64,000 bases of DNA, taken from positions 372,001 to 436,000 of the forward strand of contig NZ_JBGJZL010000001.1 in NCBI RefSeq assembly GCF_042610375.1. The letters run 5' to 3'. The notes under the pieces are model-generated. The model saw only the letters and a program-made list of their open reading frames with translations. It was not told the DNA's origin and ran no database searches. The position numbers were made by a program, and so were the translations under genes. This document shows, in pieces, positions 43,665 to 52,972 of the stretch (position 1 is its first letter; the number at the start of each line of letters is the position of its first letter). Source of the stretch: CTSoil-075 sp042610375 (GTDB taxonomy: Bacteria > Bacillota > Negativicutes > DSM-13327).

Positions 43665-43976
43665 TTAATTTTCAATTAGGCACATCTTTTGCATTTCTTC
43701 TTTTATTCGACCTAGAACTTTTATTTTGTTGCCAGTATTAGTACAAACAAGAAGCATTTCACCATTTTCATTATGAAAAATGGTACATTCTTCAACAAGC
43801 TCGGTTAATTTCACGCCAAAAGCATGAGCTAAGCGTACAATGATCTCAGTGCCAGGACGCCACTTATTTTCTTCATAATAATGAATTGCCATGGCAGAAA
43901 CACCTACTACCTCAGCCAATCCTTCCAATTCCAATTTTCTTTCTAATCGGAACATGCGTATCTTATCACCTAACAT
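43665..43976 (-). CDS. XRE-family helix-turn-helix regulator, 103 aa
   Basis: N-terminal HTH_3 domain (GDKIRMFRLERKLELEGLAE…VSAMAIHYYEENKWRPGTE). The C-terminal ~40 residues look like a small beta domain (LVEECTIFHNENGEMLLVCT…). Its target is unknown. It is upstream of kdpD on the same strand but separated by a hairpin, and divergent from fetAB across a 319-bp gap that contains three hairpins. Confidence 0.85.
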   Translation of the reverse strand: MLGDKIRMFRLERKLELEGLAEVVGVSAMAIHYYEENKWRPGTEIIVRLAHAFGVKLTELVEECTIFHNENGEMLLVCTNTGNKIKVLGRIKEEMQKMCLIEN

Positions 43977-44082
43977 CTTTAAGCCTCCATATTTTCATCA
44001 AATGGTACGGATTAACAGCATACAAAATAACAATGGATAAAGACAACTGTTAAGTCTCAAAATCTATCTCATTTAATCTTAA

Positions 44083-44188
44083 TTACAATAAACTCTTGGA
44101 GTTTATTGTAACCTAATTTTCAGTAAAGATGACATCAATAAAACTCCTATTGATGTAAAGAAAACATAAAGATTGCCTTCTTTATGTT
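44083..44188. repeat. three consecutive hairpins in the xre-fetA intergenic region
   Basis: Hairpin 1: TTACAATAAACTC / GAGTTTATTGTAA (44083-44111, 13-bp stem). Hairpin 2: ACATCAATA / TATTGATGT (44132-44156). Hairpin 3: AACATAAAGA / TCTTTATGTT (44163-44188). The stems are perfect and have different sequences. None is followed by a T-run. They could be tandem operators or a structured leader; no ORF is present here. Confidence 0.75.
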
Positions 44189-44295
44189 CAGAATTTTATG
44201 TGAAATTACGTTTTTAACCAATGCTAAGCCTTCTTTATTATCTACTATAATTGACTATGGTATTATATAGTAAACTATGTCTATGAGGTGCTAAG

Positions 44296-44988
44296 ATGAA
44301 TCTTCTTGAATGCAACAATGTCGAACTGATCAAAAACAACCAAAGGATTCTCACTGATATCTCCTTTACAATACAGTCCGGTGACAGCATCGGTATTATG
44401 GGTCCCTCAGGTTCAGGTAAATCTTCCCTACTTCGCTTACTTAACCTACTCACAAGTCCTACCCAAGGTCAAATCATGTACAAAAATAAAAATATACAAG
44501 ACTATGATCCTATTGAACTTCGCCGTAACATTGGCTACATTCCACAAAAACCTTATTTATTTGGCACAACTGTACAAGAAAATGTAACCTATCCCTATGA
44601 ACTACGTGAGCAAAGACCTGACTTCATAGAAATTCACCGTTATTTAGATCAACTAAGACTCGAAAAAAATATTTTACAAAAAAAGAACACCGCCCTCTCT
44701 GGCGGTGAACAACAACGCATTGCACTCATTCGTTCTTTATTAATGAAACCTAACATTATACTCCTCGATGAAGTAACAGCTGCGCTTGATGAAGAGAATA
44801 CTCTACTCCTTGAACAATTTATTCTTCAGGAACAACATCTTCATCACTTAACCCTCTTATTCATTACCCATAATTTACAGCAAGCGAGGCGCCTAGGGCA
44901 CAAAATGCTCTACCTCGAAGCAGGGCGCATTACTTTTTGGGGCTCGGTAATGGAATTTACTAAAGAAAAAGGAGAACAGAATGAATAA
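44296..44988 (+). CDS. fetA: FetA-like iron-export ABC transporter ATPase, 230 aa
   Basis: ABC ATPase with Walker A GIMGPSGSGKSSLLRLL, signature LSGGEQQRIALIRSLL and Walker B IILLDEVTAALDEE. Pairs with the UPF0014 (FetB/YbbM) permease whose start overlaps its end by 8 bp. FetAB in E. coli exports iron and protects from oxidative stress; the substrate here is inferred from the permease family. Confidence 0.85.
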   Translation: MNLLECNNVELIKNNQRILTDISFTIQSGDSIGIMGPSGSGKSSLLRLLNLLTSPTQGQIMYKNKNIQDYDPIELRRNIGYIPQKPYLFGTTVQENVTYPYELREQRPDFIEIHRYLDQLRLEKNILQKKNTALSGGEQQRIALIRSLLMKPNIILLDEVTAALDEENTLLLEQFILQEQHLHHLTLLFITHNLQQARRLGHKMLYLEAGRITFWGSVMEFTKEKGEQNE

Positions 44989-45730
44989 TCTATCACTTGC
45001 TCTCACATTTAGTTTAGTCCTCATTGCTCTATTTTTATCTTATAAAGAAAAGCTTGGCCTAGAAAAGGATATGCTCATAGGTAGTGCCCGAGCTGTCATT
45101 CAACTCACAGTCATTGGTTTTATTCTCAAATTTGTCTTTAATCTCGATAACATATTATTTACAACTCTTATCCTACTCGTTATGGTTTATAATGCCTCTA
45201 CGGTCGCTAGGAAACGTGGGACAAGTATTGAAAATTCTTTGCTCATTTCCTTTGTATCCATCCTCAGTGGCCTTGTTATCACTTTGGGAAGTCTGCTCGC
45301 TTTTGGTGCTATCACCTACCAACCTAGCCAAGTCATCCCCATCAGCGGCATGGTGGTAGGCAACTCCATGGTTGCCATCAGTTTATTATTTAAAAGTTTA
45401 TTGACCAATTTCCAAACCAAAAAAGATGAAGTTGAGGTCAAACTATGCCTCGGCGCTCCAGCAAAAGAAGCTTCAATCAATCTTATTCGTGACAGCATCA
45501 AAACTGCGATGCTCCCCACTTTTGATTCCATGAAAACCCTTGGTATCGTTCAGCTGCCTGGTATGATGACAGGTCTCATTCTAGCGGGAGTAGCTCCAGA
45601 ATCAGCTATTAAATATCAAATTATGGTCGCTTTCATGCTCGCTGGTGCAGTCACAATTTCATCCTTTGTTGCCAGCTATTGGGCCTATCGCAGTTTTTTC
45701 ACGACACTATCACAACTTAAAGACATATAA
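44981..45730 (+). CDS. fetB: FetB-like (UPF0014) ABC transporter permease, 249 aa
   Basis: Seven or so membrane helices. Family motifs: VIQLTVIGFILKFVF, VYNASTVARKRG, PISGMVVGNSMVAISL and the cytoplasmic LCLGAPAKEASINLIRDSIK. UPF0014 proteins are the membrane half of FetAB. It ends close to the convergent alpha-hydroxy-acid oxidase gene with only 5 bp between the stops, so no terminator separates them. Confidence 0.88.
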   Translation: MNNLSLALTFSLVLIALFLSYKEKLGLEKDMLIGSARAVIQLTVIGFILKFVFNLDNILFTTLILLVMVYNASTVARKRGTSIENSLLISFVSILSGLVITLGSLLAFGAITYQPSQVIPISGMVVGNSMVAISLLFKSLLTNFQTKKDEVEVKLCLGAPAKEASINLIRDSIKTAMLPTFDSMKTLGIVQLPGMMTGLILAGVAPESAIKYQIMVAFMLAGAVTISSFVASYWAYRSFFTTLSQLKDI

Positions 45731-45735
45731 GATTT

Positions 45736-46767
45736 TTATTTATGTTTAAATAAGACTTCCGGGCTGATATCTTTAAGATTTTTACAGCCTGTTAAAATCA
45801 TGGCAGCCCGCAATTCTGCTGTATACTTTTCTAACAAGGTTTGTACACCTTCAGTTCCTCCACCATAGGCAGCCACAATCAAAGGTCGACCAATTAGAAC
45901 ACCTTCTGCCCCAAGCGCCAACAATTTCAATACATCGGCCCCTGAACGTATACCACCATCAACAAGAATGGTAATTTTACCTTTGACAGCCTTAACGATC
46001 TCAGGCAAAACATCTGCAGCACCTGGAGTATGATCCAGCACTCGACCACCATGATTTGATACGACAATTGCTTTTGCTCCTGCCTTCACACATTTGATGG
46101 CATCATCAGCAGTCATAATTCCTTTCACAATAAAAGGTAAGGAAGTCGCTTCAATTAGTTCTTTTAATTGCGACTTGGTTTTCGGACCGACAGGTTGTCC
46201 TTTAAGAGCCATTGTTACGAGACCAGCTCCATCAAGATCCACGCCAAGTGCCACTGCGCCAGCTTCTTCTGCTAATTTAAATAAGGCTAGTATTTCTTTA
46301 CTATCAATCCGTGGTTTTATAATTGCAATCCCTTGTTTACCGGCTCGAATCGCTGCTAAACCATCTTCATACAGACTAGCATTTGCTGGATCACCAATCC
46401 AACCTAGGCTACCTGCTAAGGTACTTCCTTCTACAATGGCTGTAACCATTTCCAGTTCACTAATTGCGCCCCCTGCATTAATTCCTGAACCAGTGATGGG
46501 TGCCCCCATAATGGGTGTTTTAAGCAGCTGACCAAACATTGATACCGTCGTATCAGGTTCTAAGGCATCATGTATGGTGCGCATATTCAATTTGATATTT
46601 GCAAGGGCTCGTACATTTTCTGTGAAGGACTCACCAGTACCAGTCCCCCCCATTCCAGGCACTTCCCCAGCACAAACCCTACCATTACAAATAGGACATA
46701 CTCGGCAAGTTCCATTCATGTTTTTTTTAGCAGTTGCACGTATTGTTTTTAAATCCACTGAAATCAC
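45736..46767 (-). CDS. FMN-dependent alpha-hydroxy-acid oxidising protein, 343 aa
   Basis: TIM-barrel flavoprotein of the lactate oxidase/glycolate oxidase/IDI-2 group. FMN-site motifs: MGAPITGSGINAGGAISE, LPFIVKGIMTADDAIKCVKA, and IVVSNHGGRVLDHTPGAADV (catalytic His/Arg region), then ILVDGGIRSGADVLKLLALG. An N-terminal CRVCPICNGRVCAGEVPG motif with four cysteines, usual in anaerobe homologues, may bind iron or an Fe-S cluster. The substrate is uncertain (L-lactate or another 2-hydroxy acid). Confidence 0.85.
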   Translation of the reverse strand: MISVDLKTIRATAKKNMNGTCRVCPICNGRVCAGEVPGMGGTGTGESFTENVRALANIKLNMRTIHDALEPDTTVSMFGQLLKTPIMGAPITGSGINAGGAISELEMVTAIVEGSTLAGSLGWIGDPANASLYEDGLAAIRAGKQGIAIIKPRIDSKEILALFKLAEEAGAVALGVDLDGAGLVTMALKGQPVGPKTKSQLKELIEATSLPFIVKGIMTADDAIKCVKAGAKAIVVSNHGGRVLDHTPGAADVLPEIVKAVKGKITILVDGGIRSGADVLKLLALGAEGVLIGRPLIVAAYGGGTEGVQTLLEKYTAELRAAMILTGCKNLKDISPEVLFKHK

Positions 46768-46839
46768 CCTCCTGTTGTCATTTTAAATTAAATAGAGTAC
46801 CTTTCTATTATACTCCCCTATCTAAATTTTTCCTGCCTT

Positions 46840-47970
46840 TTACAATTTCTTTTGAAATTTCATAATGCTAGCCATCAATACAGCAATAATAAAGACTGTC
46901 AAAGCAAAGAGCTGAGACATGAGATACTGAATACCAATTCCTTTTAAAATAATACCTCTTACAATCTCCAAGTAAAAAGTGAGAGGTAATACATAACCCA
47001 TAGCGTAAAAGATATCTGGCATAGCGGCACGCGGGAACATAAAACCTGATAATAAAACACTCGGCATAAAAATGAAAAACGACATTTGCATGGCCTGCAT
47101 CTGAGTTTTAGCAAGATTGGAAATCAGTACACCTAAGGATAGAGAAGCAATAATAAATATAGTTGTCAGTCCATATAATAGTCCAATACTGCCGCGCATC
47201 GGTAAATCAAAGACTAAAATTCCCACAATAAGAGCTAAAGTCGCCTGTACATAACCTACAAAAATATAAGGGATAATTTTCCCAAGCATGAGCTCATACA
47301 CTTTTAGCGGTGTGACAATCAATTGTTCAAGAGTACCTCTCTCTCGCTCTCTTACGATCGCCATAGAAGTAATCATCACCATGGTCATGGTGAGTACTAC
47401 CCCCATAATTCCCGGCACCATATAATAGGCTGTGATAAAATCCGGATTATACCAAGGACGAATTCGTACATCATAAGGAATATCAACTTTACTCCCCGCA
47501 GATCCACCTTGACTACGGCGTAGAAGTATTTCTTGAGATTTATTGAGCCCCACAATTTGAGCTGTATTAATAGCCGAAGAGGCTGACATAGAATCAGAAG
47601 CATCAACAATCACCTGTACAGCAGCGCTACGTCCATGTTTCAAATTCTGAGAAAAATCGGGCGGAATCACAATACCCACTTTTGCTTTCCCACTATCGAT
47701 TGTTTCATTCACTTCATTAAAATTACCAGCAATATACTTAATATCATAATATTCGCTAGCCGTTAAGGCTGAAACAAAATCTCGCCCTTCTTGCTGCAAA
47801 GATTGATCGAAAATGACTGTAGGCAGATGTTTGACATCTGTATTAATGGCAAAACCAAATACCAATAACTGTACAACGGGAAGCATGACCATCATCGCAA
47901 AGGTCACTCGATCCCGCCCCATCTGGATAAATTCCTTAATTAATACAGCCTTTAAACGTTCTATCGTCAT
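46840..47970 (-). CDS. ABC-2 type exporter permease (YhhJ/YbhR-like), 376 aa
   Basis: One N-terminal helix (FAMMVMLPVVQLLVFGFAI), a ~140-residue extracytoplasmic domain, then five C-terminal helices (ABC2_membrane_3), including VLTMTMVMITSMAIVRERER and the EQLIVTPLKVYELMLGKI coupling helix. It forms the channel with the ATPase gene, which it overlaps by 4 bp. With the HlyD protein it makes a tripartite-like exporter; drugs are the usual substrates, but this cannot be told. Confidence 0.9.
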   Translation of the reverse strand: MTIERLKAVLIKEFIQMGRDRVTFAMMVMLPVVQLLVFGFAINTDVKHLPTVIFDQSLQQEGRDFVSALTASEYYDIKYIAGNFNEVNETIDSGKAKVGIVIPPDFSQNLKHGRSAAVQVIVDASDSMSASSAINTAQIVGLNKSQEILLRRSQGGSAGSKVDIPYDVRIRPWYNPDFITAYYMVPGIMGVVLTMTMVMITSMAIVRERERGTLEQLIVTPLKVYELMLGKIIPYIFVGYVQATLALIVGILVFDLPMRGSIGLLYGLTTIFIIASLSLGVLISNLAKTQMQAMQMSFFIFMPSVLLSGFMFPRAAMPDIFYAMGYVLPLTFYLEIVRGIILKGIGIQYLMSQLFALTVFIIAVLMASIMKFQKKL

Positions 47971-48878
47971 ACCGTCAGCTCCTTAGAATTCAATTTTGCA
48001 TAATAAACAAATACATCCTCTAAGGTCGGACTCATGACTTGGGCTGAAAATTTTTCGAAATCCCTTTCCTGCCCATTGTCCACTAATATCCGCAAGCTAG
48101 CTCCACATATATAAGCATCTTTAAAGACTACCTGGCTTGACCGTAACTCTTCTAATAATTTCATAGGGTTTTCTGTCCCAATTTCAAGCATTTTTCCCGG
48201 GATAGTCTTTTTAAGTTGTCCAGGCGTCCCTGTAGCAATCATTTTACCTTCATAAATAAACCCTAACTCATCACAATGCTCCGCTTCATCCATAAAATGT
48301 GTACTTACCATAAAGGTTGTACCTGTTGCCGCTAAACGATAAATAATTTCCCAGAACATCCGTCGTGATAAAGGATCGACTCCTCCTGTGGGTTCATCTA
48401 AAAATACCATAGCAGGTTTATGAATAATAGCGCATCCGAGGGCTAATCGTTGTTTCCAACCACCTGATAAATTACCCGCTAGTTGTTTCTGCCGCGCTGA
48501 CAGTCCTGCCATCTCTAGCATTTCCTCAATTCGCTTACGCCTTACATCTTTGGATAAATTATATAAACCCGCATAAAACTGCAAATTTTCTAAGATTGTC
48601 AAATCCTCATATAAACCAAACTTCTGAGACATGTAGCCAATCTTACTTTTTATGGCTTCACTCTCCCTTGCGATATCAAGACCTAGCACCTGACCATTTC
48701 CAGAGGTGGGTTCTAAAATACCACATAACATGCGAATCGTCGTTGATTTTCCCGAGCCATTAGGTCCCAAAAAGCCATAAATACTACCATGCTTGATCTT
48801 CATGCTGACTTCATTAACAGCAATTATATTGCCAAATTGTCGTGTTAGTTCATCCGTAGTGACTGCATATATACTCAT
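47967..48878 (-). CDS. ABC exporter ATP-binding protein, 303 aa
   Basis: DrrA/YbhF-type ATPase with Walker A GFLGPNGSGKSTTIRMLCG, signature NLSGGWKQRLALGCAI, Walker B AMVFLDEPTGGVDP and a C-terminal extension. It shares one base with the HlyD gene stop and overlaps the permease gene, so all three are one operon. Confidence 0.93.
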   Translation of the reverse strand: MSIYAVTTDELTRQFGNIIAVNEVSMKIKHGSIYGFLGPNGSGKSTTIRMLCGILEPTSGNGQVLGLDIARESEAIKSKIGYMSQKFGLYEDLTILENLQFYAGLYNLSKDVRRKRIEEMLEMAGLSARQKQLAGNLSGGWKQRLALGCAIIHKPAMVFLDEPTGGVDPLSRRMFWEIIYRLAATGTTFMVSTHFMDEAEHCDELGFIYEGKMIATGTPGQLKKTIPGKMLEIGTENPMKLLEELRSSQVVFKDAYICGASLRILVDNGQERDFEKFSAQVMSPTLEDVFVYYAKLNSKELTV

Positions 48879-49849
48879 TACTGAATCACCACATCTACAG
48901 GCATACCTGCCTTCAAGATGCCCTCCGCATTATCGATTCTCACCTTCACTGCAAATACCATATTAGCCCGTTCTTGAGCAGTAATACTTTGGCGAGGTGT
49001 AAATTCCGCTTGCTGGCTAATTTCTTTAATTTCTCCATTAAATTCACGTTGCGGGAAGGAATCAACCCGAATCTCTACCTTTTGTCCCACCTGAATAAGC
49101 CCCAATTGAGCAGAAGAAACATAAACTTTGACCCAACAATCCCGCCAGTTACAAACAGTGCCAATTGAAGATCCAGCATTGACATACTCGCCTTGCTCAA
49201 AATTTTTACTCAAGACCAAACCATCAAGAGGACTCTGAACGATCGTATCATCTAAGGCAATTTTCGCCAGCTTCACAATGGCTTGGGATCGTTCTACTTC
49301 AGCCTGTTGAGTTGCAATGGCATCAGGGCGATTTCCTTCCGCCACTAGATTGGCACGAGCTTGATAAGCATTGAGCGTACTGAGAGCCACTTCATAAGCC
49401 GAACGGGCAGCATCTAATTGCTGAGAAGAAATCGCCCCCTGCTGAAATAACTCCTGTTGCCGAATATAGTCTTTTTGAGTTTTTTCATAAATGGCTTGCC
49501 CACTGGCAACCGTCGCTTGCGCTTCACTTAATTCTTGAAGGCGAGCACCCTTTTTCAAATCCACTAATTGCAGCTCAGCCTTAATCAACGCTGCTTCATC
49601 CCGAAGTTTTTGCGCCTCTAAATCCGGTCTGGAAATATGGGCTATGACCTGACCAATGGTTACAGAATCCCCTTCCTTAATGCTTAATTCTCCAATATAT
49701 CCACTGACTTTGGGCGCGATATCTGCTCTCGTGATTTCAATTGTCCCCGTGGCTGCAATACCTAGAACTTTATGGCTTTGTATCTTATAGATCGCAAACC
49801 CAGCAAACACTATAATGATACCAATGACGGCCAATAGTTTTTTAGACAC
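48878..49849 (-). CDS. HlyD-family membrane-fusion (adaptor) protein, 323 aa
   Basis: N-terminal anchor (LLAVIGIIIVFAGFAIYKI), biotinyl-lipoyl-like halves (VSGYIGELSIKEGDSVTIGQ and VQSPLDGLVLSKNFEQGEYV) around a long alpha-helical hairpin (~75-195), then a beta-barrel. In diderm bacteria it bridges the inner-membrane pump to an outer-membrane channel. No TolC gene is in the window. First gene of the exporter operon. Confidence 0.92.
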   Translation of the reverse strand: MSKKLLAVIGIIIVFAGFAIYKIQSHKVLGIAATGTIEITRADIAPKVSGYIGELSIKEGDSVTIGQVIAHISRPDLEAQKLRDEAALIKAELQLVDLKKGARLQELSEAQATVASGQAIYEKTQKDYIRQQELFQQGAISSQQLDAARSAYEVALSTLNAYQARANLVAEGNRPDAIATQQAEVERSQAIVKLAKIALDDTIVQSPLDGLVLSKNFEQGEYVNAGSSIGTVCNWRDCWVKVYVSSAQLGLIQVGQKVEIRVDSFPQREFNGEIKEISQQAEFTPRQSITAQERANMVFAVKVRIDNAEGILKAGMPVDVVIQ

Positions 49850-50020
49850 CCAAATCCCCTCCGCATATTTCTATTTGTGTTACTGTATATGCCAAAAATT
49901 CTAAAATCCCTGCCGCCAACTAGAGAATTCATGATCACTATACAACACAACTAAGATTATTGATTGTGCAAATAAAGATTCTGATATAAAATGGTTTAAC
50001 ATCTGCATATTACATCTATT

Positions 50021-50053
50021 CATACAAATTAATGAGTAGTATTAATTTGTATG
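50021..50053. promoter_or_regulatory. 13-bp inverted repeat at the 5' end of the yeeE-like gene
   Basis: CATACAAATTAAT (50021-50033) and ATTAATTTGTATG (50041-50053) are perfect arms around GAGTAGT. The right arm ends a few bases before the ribosome site AAAGGAG. It may be an operator, or an mRNA hairpin that influences translation. Confidence 0.6.
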
Positions 50054-50071
50054 CGAAAGGAGATTCATTCT

Positions 50072-51271
50072 GTGTTATTGTTATTAAAAAAATATTATGA
50101 TCATGTAGTCGTCGGATTCTGGAATCAGTTATTTGCTATTGTTGCTTTAGGGATCCTAGGAGGTTTATACTTTGGTTCTTTAGGGATAGCTTGGGCCGTA
50201 ACTGGAGAATTCACCCGTTGGGGAGCTCATCTATTGCAGTTTATGAACTTAGATGTCAGCCAGTATACTTATTTAAAATTGATTAATTTTACAGGTACCC
50301 CTCTAACTCGTATTGATGGTGTTATGGTGATTGCAATGTTTGGCGGAGCATTCGTTAGTGCTCTACTCGGTCAAAATGTAAAATTTCGGATCCCCACTGG
50401 CCGAAGAATTGCCCAAGCACTCGTTGGCGGAATCATTGCAGGCTTCGGAACGCGGCTTGCTATGGGTTGTAATCTGGCAGCTTTATTTACTGGTATTCCA
50501 CAATTTTCTTTTCACGCATGGTTATTTACTCTGGGGACAATTGCAGGTACTTATTATGGTATAAAATTAAGTCTTCATCCTTTGATTATGGGGAAACCTA
50601 AGTTAGTCGCAGTAAAAAAAGTGGGAGAAACAATTGAAAACCCTGCTTATTATCGCATTCAACCTTATTTAGGCATGATTGGACTGGCCTTCTTTGTTTA
50701 TTTTTTATTAAATTTAGTCAGTGAAAATTATCCCCTCAATTTATTTCTAGCTATTATCTTTGGTTTTTGCTTTGGTTTTTTAATTCAAAAAGGGCAAATT
50801 TGTTTTACATCAGCCTTTCGCGATTTATGGCTGATCGGACGTGCTAATACGGCTAAAGCCTTGGTATGGGGCATCGTTGTACAAACCCTAATTACCGCTG
50901 TGTTTTTAGCTAAGGGAATGCCGCCAAAAGTGATTTGGTGGGCTGGACCAGGTGCTTTACTTGGTGGTGTACTCTTCGGTATCGGTATCGTAATTGCTGG
51001 TGGTTGTGAAACAGGTTGGATGTACCGCGCTGTCGAGGGACAGATTCAATTCTGGTTTGTAGGTCTTGGCAATGTAATTGGTGCTACGATTTTGACAATT
51101 GGCTGGGATTCTGGCGTCTTTGCTCTCTTAGTCGAACCATTTCCTCGAATTGATCTTGCGAAAAATTTCGGTTATGCGGGAGCAATCACATTTACAATGT
51201 TGATGTTATTTGCTGTATATCTATGGGCCGACTGGCGTCAAACATCCAAACGTCGTATGCTTGGGAGGTGA
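50072..51271 (+). CDS. YeeE/YedE (TsuA-like) sulfur-compound transporter, 399 aa
   Basis: Inner-membrane protein with about 10-12 helices in two pseudo-repeats, each carrying the family Cys motif: RLAMGCNLAALFTGI in the first half and IVIAGGCETGWMYRAVEG plus KGQICFTSAFRDLW in the second. The family imports thiosulfate or related sulfur/selenium species via these cysteines. The start is placed at GTG 50072 because AAAGGAG lies 9 nt upstream; the ATG at 50051 would put the ribosome site inside the gene. A TusA-like gene follows after 4 nt. Confidence 0.87.
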   Translation: MLLLLKKYYDHVVVGFWNQLFAIVALGILGGLYFGSLGIAWAVTGEFTRWGAHLLQFMNLDVSQYTYLKLINFTGTPLTRIDGVMVIAMFGGAFVSALLGQNVKFRIPTGRRIAQALVGGIIAGFGTRLAMGCNLAALFTGIPQFSFHAWLFTLGTIAGTYYGIKLSLHPLIMGKPKLVAVKKVGETIENPAYYRIQPYLGMIGLAFFVYFLLNLVSENYPLNLFLAIIFGFCFGFLIQKGQICFTSAFRDLWLIGRANTAKALVWGIVVQTLITAVFLAKGMPPKVIWWAGPGALLGGVLFGIGIVIAGGCETGWMYRAVEGQIQFWFVGLGNVIGATILTIGWDSGVFALLVEPFPRIDLAKNFGYAGAITFTMLMLFAVYLWADWRQTSKRRMLGR

Positions 51272-51275
51272 TCAT

Positions 51276-51512
51276 ATGAATAATAAAATGTATCTATTAG
51301 ATTTACGCGGAGAACCTTGCCCTTATCCTGTGGTTTTTTCATTGGAAACTCTGAAAAAACTTGATAAAGGGACCATTGTAGAGATCCTAGCAGATTGCCC
51401 ACAAAGTTTTATTTCAGTACCGGAAGAAGTTCTGAAAGCAGGATACGAAATGATTGAAGCACCTCAGAAAATCGGTCCTACATTACGCTTTCTCGTTAAA
51501 ATTCCAAATTAG
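51276..51512 (+). CDS. TusA/SirA-family sulfur carrier protein, 78 aa
   Basis: YLLDLRGEPCPYPVVFSLE contains the CPxP motif whose Cys carries persulfide sulfur. Two-layer alpha/beta fold of normal length. Start at 51276 behind GGGAGGTGATC. Pairing of YeeE/YedE with a TusA-like protein is widespread and links sulfur uptake to intracellular sulfur relay. Confidence 0.9.
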   Translation: MNNKMYLLDLRGEPCPYPVVFSLETLKKLDKGTIVEILADCPQSFISVPEEVLKAGYEMIEAPQKIGPTLRFLVKIPN

Positions 51513-51519
51513 TCGCTAA

Positions 51520-51562
51520 AAAGAGGGATTTTCGAACCATGATGGTTCGAAAATCCCTCTTT
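51520..51562. terminator. bidirectional terminator between the tusA-like and ahbC-like genes
   Basis: Nearly 21-bp stem AAAGAGGGATTTTCGAACCA / TGGTTCGAAAATCCCTCTTT around a minimal loop, with A/T tracts at the base for both directions. Confidence 0.9.
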
Positions 51563-51573
51563 GCAACTTTTAT

Positions 51574-52740
51574 TTATCGAATCCCAATTTCTTCATCGGT
51601 TAAATAACAAGCAGGATCTGATTCCCAGAAGTCGCCGGTTGTCGCTTCAGCCCTAGCACGGAAATTACCATTGCAGACATTGAGCCACTTACAAATACCG
51701 CAACGGCCTTTAAGTAAACCTTTACGATCTTTTAGGCCAGCAAGAATTGGATTTGATTCATCAGTCCAAATTTCGCCGAAAGCTCTCTCTCGCACATTAC
51801 CGAAAGTATAATTTTGGGTAAACTGATCTGAATGAACATTACCTAAAGGATCAACATTCCCAAAGGCAATACCAGAGCGATTGCCCCCATTGCGCATCAT
51901 AAGTTCCCATATCTTTTCAGCACGAACTGGATCTTTCTTCAAATACTGTAAATATAAATAGACAATATCAGCATGATTATCAACGGTTAGAATTTCACAC
52001 TTATCTTTAAACTCTTCAGTTTTTCGAATAATAAGGTCCATCGCTGCGCGAGATTCAGCATGACTGACATCATGTTGCATCATCTGAGAAGCTCTGCCAG
52101 AATAGACTAAATGATAAAAACAAACCCGTGGAATTTGTTCTTCTTTAATCAGCTTAAAAATATCTTCAAGATCATGAAAATTATAACGATTGATCGTGAA
52201 ACGAAGTCCAACCCGTTGGCCAACTTCTAGACAATTTCGAATCCCTTGAAGCGCTCTGTCAAAAGCACCAGACTTACCGCGAAATTTATCATTCGCCTCG
52301 CCTAATCCATCAAGACTAATTCCTACGTATCCTACCTCTAAAGCTTTGATATCTTTAGCCATTTGCTTATCAATCATGGTACCATTTGTAGAAAAAGTAG
52401 CGCGGATATTTCGTTTTTTCGCATGTTCAACAAGTTCAAACACGTCGGGCCTGATTAGCGGTTCCCCACCTGACATCAATAGTACAGGAACTTTAAAGTC
52501 AGCACAGTCATCAATAAATTTTTTCGCTTCAGCAGTTGTTAACTCACCATCATAATTTTTGCTATCAGAATCAGAATAACAATGAACACATTTAAGATTA
52601 CAGGTTCTTGTGATATTCCAAGAAAGTACTGGTCCCATACCAGCGGCAGCACCATGACGCTGACCGTGGACGCCTTTGGCATAACGAAGACTATCTCCGA
52701 AATTCTCTGTATCACAAAGCAATTTGCTTACACCAATCAT
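51574..52740 (-). CDS. ahbC: radical SAM/SPASM protein, AhbC/NirJ-like heme biosynthesis enzyme, 388 aa
   Basis: Radical SAM cluster motif TRTCNLKCVHCYSDSDSK (CxxxCxxC, ~49-57) and a C-terminal SPASM-type cluster (GRCGICKWLNVCNGNFRARA). The N-terminal GPVLSWNITRTCNLKCVHCY, the VDNHADIVYLYLQYL and GNVHSDQFTQNYTFGNVRER segments match the AhbC/NirJ branch, which removes acetate side chains of didecarboxysiroheme in the siroheme-dependent heme pathway. No other heme genes are nearby. Other SPASM roles cannot be excluded. Confidence 0.78.
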   Translation of the reverse strand: MIGVSKLLCDTENFGDSLRYAKGVHGQRHGAAAGMGPVLSWNITRTCNLKCVHCYSDSDSKNYDGELTTAEAKKFIDDCADFKVPVLLMSGGEPLIRPDVFELVEHAKKRNIRATFSTNGTMIDKQMAKDIKALEVGYVGISLDGLGEANDKFRGKSGAFDRALQGIRNCLEVGQRVGLRFTINRYNFHDLEDIFKLIKEEQIPRVCFYHLVYSGRASQMMQHDVSHAESRAAMDLIIRKTEEFKDKCEILTVDNHADIVYLYLQYLKKDPVRAEKIWELMMRNGGNRSGIAFGNVDPLGNVHSDQFTQNYTFGNVRERAFGEIWTDESNPILAGLKDRKGLLKGRCGICKWLNVCNGNFRARAEATTGDFWESDPACYLTDEEIGIR

Positions 52741-52972
52741 TTTCTCACTTCTTTTCTTTATATATTTTCCTACGAAAAGACTCGGTTCATGCCAAATCCT
52801 CAGACACAGGCAAAAGCCTTAGTCATTCCTACTTGAAATCAAAAAACTATTCTCTTTTCCGATTCCATCATGAAAGTTCATTCTTTCACACCTTATTGTA
52901 ACAGCCTTGCATAGAAATTGTCTAGACAAGATCCGACTATACAGAGTAAGAATCGACAGTTATATTTTATTT

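Noticed and set aside
52741..52972. Riboswitch in the 5' region of the ahbC-like gene
   Set aside because: Only a short AGGC-TTTT-GCCT hairpin was seen on minus; no match to a known aptamer and no terminator before the gene.
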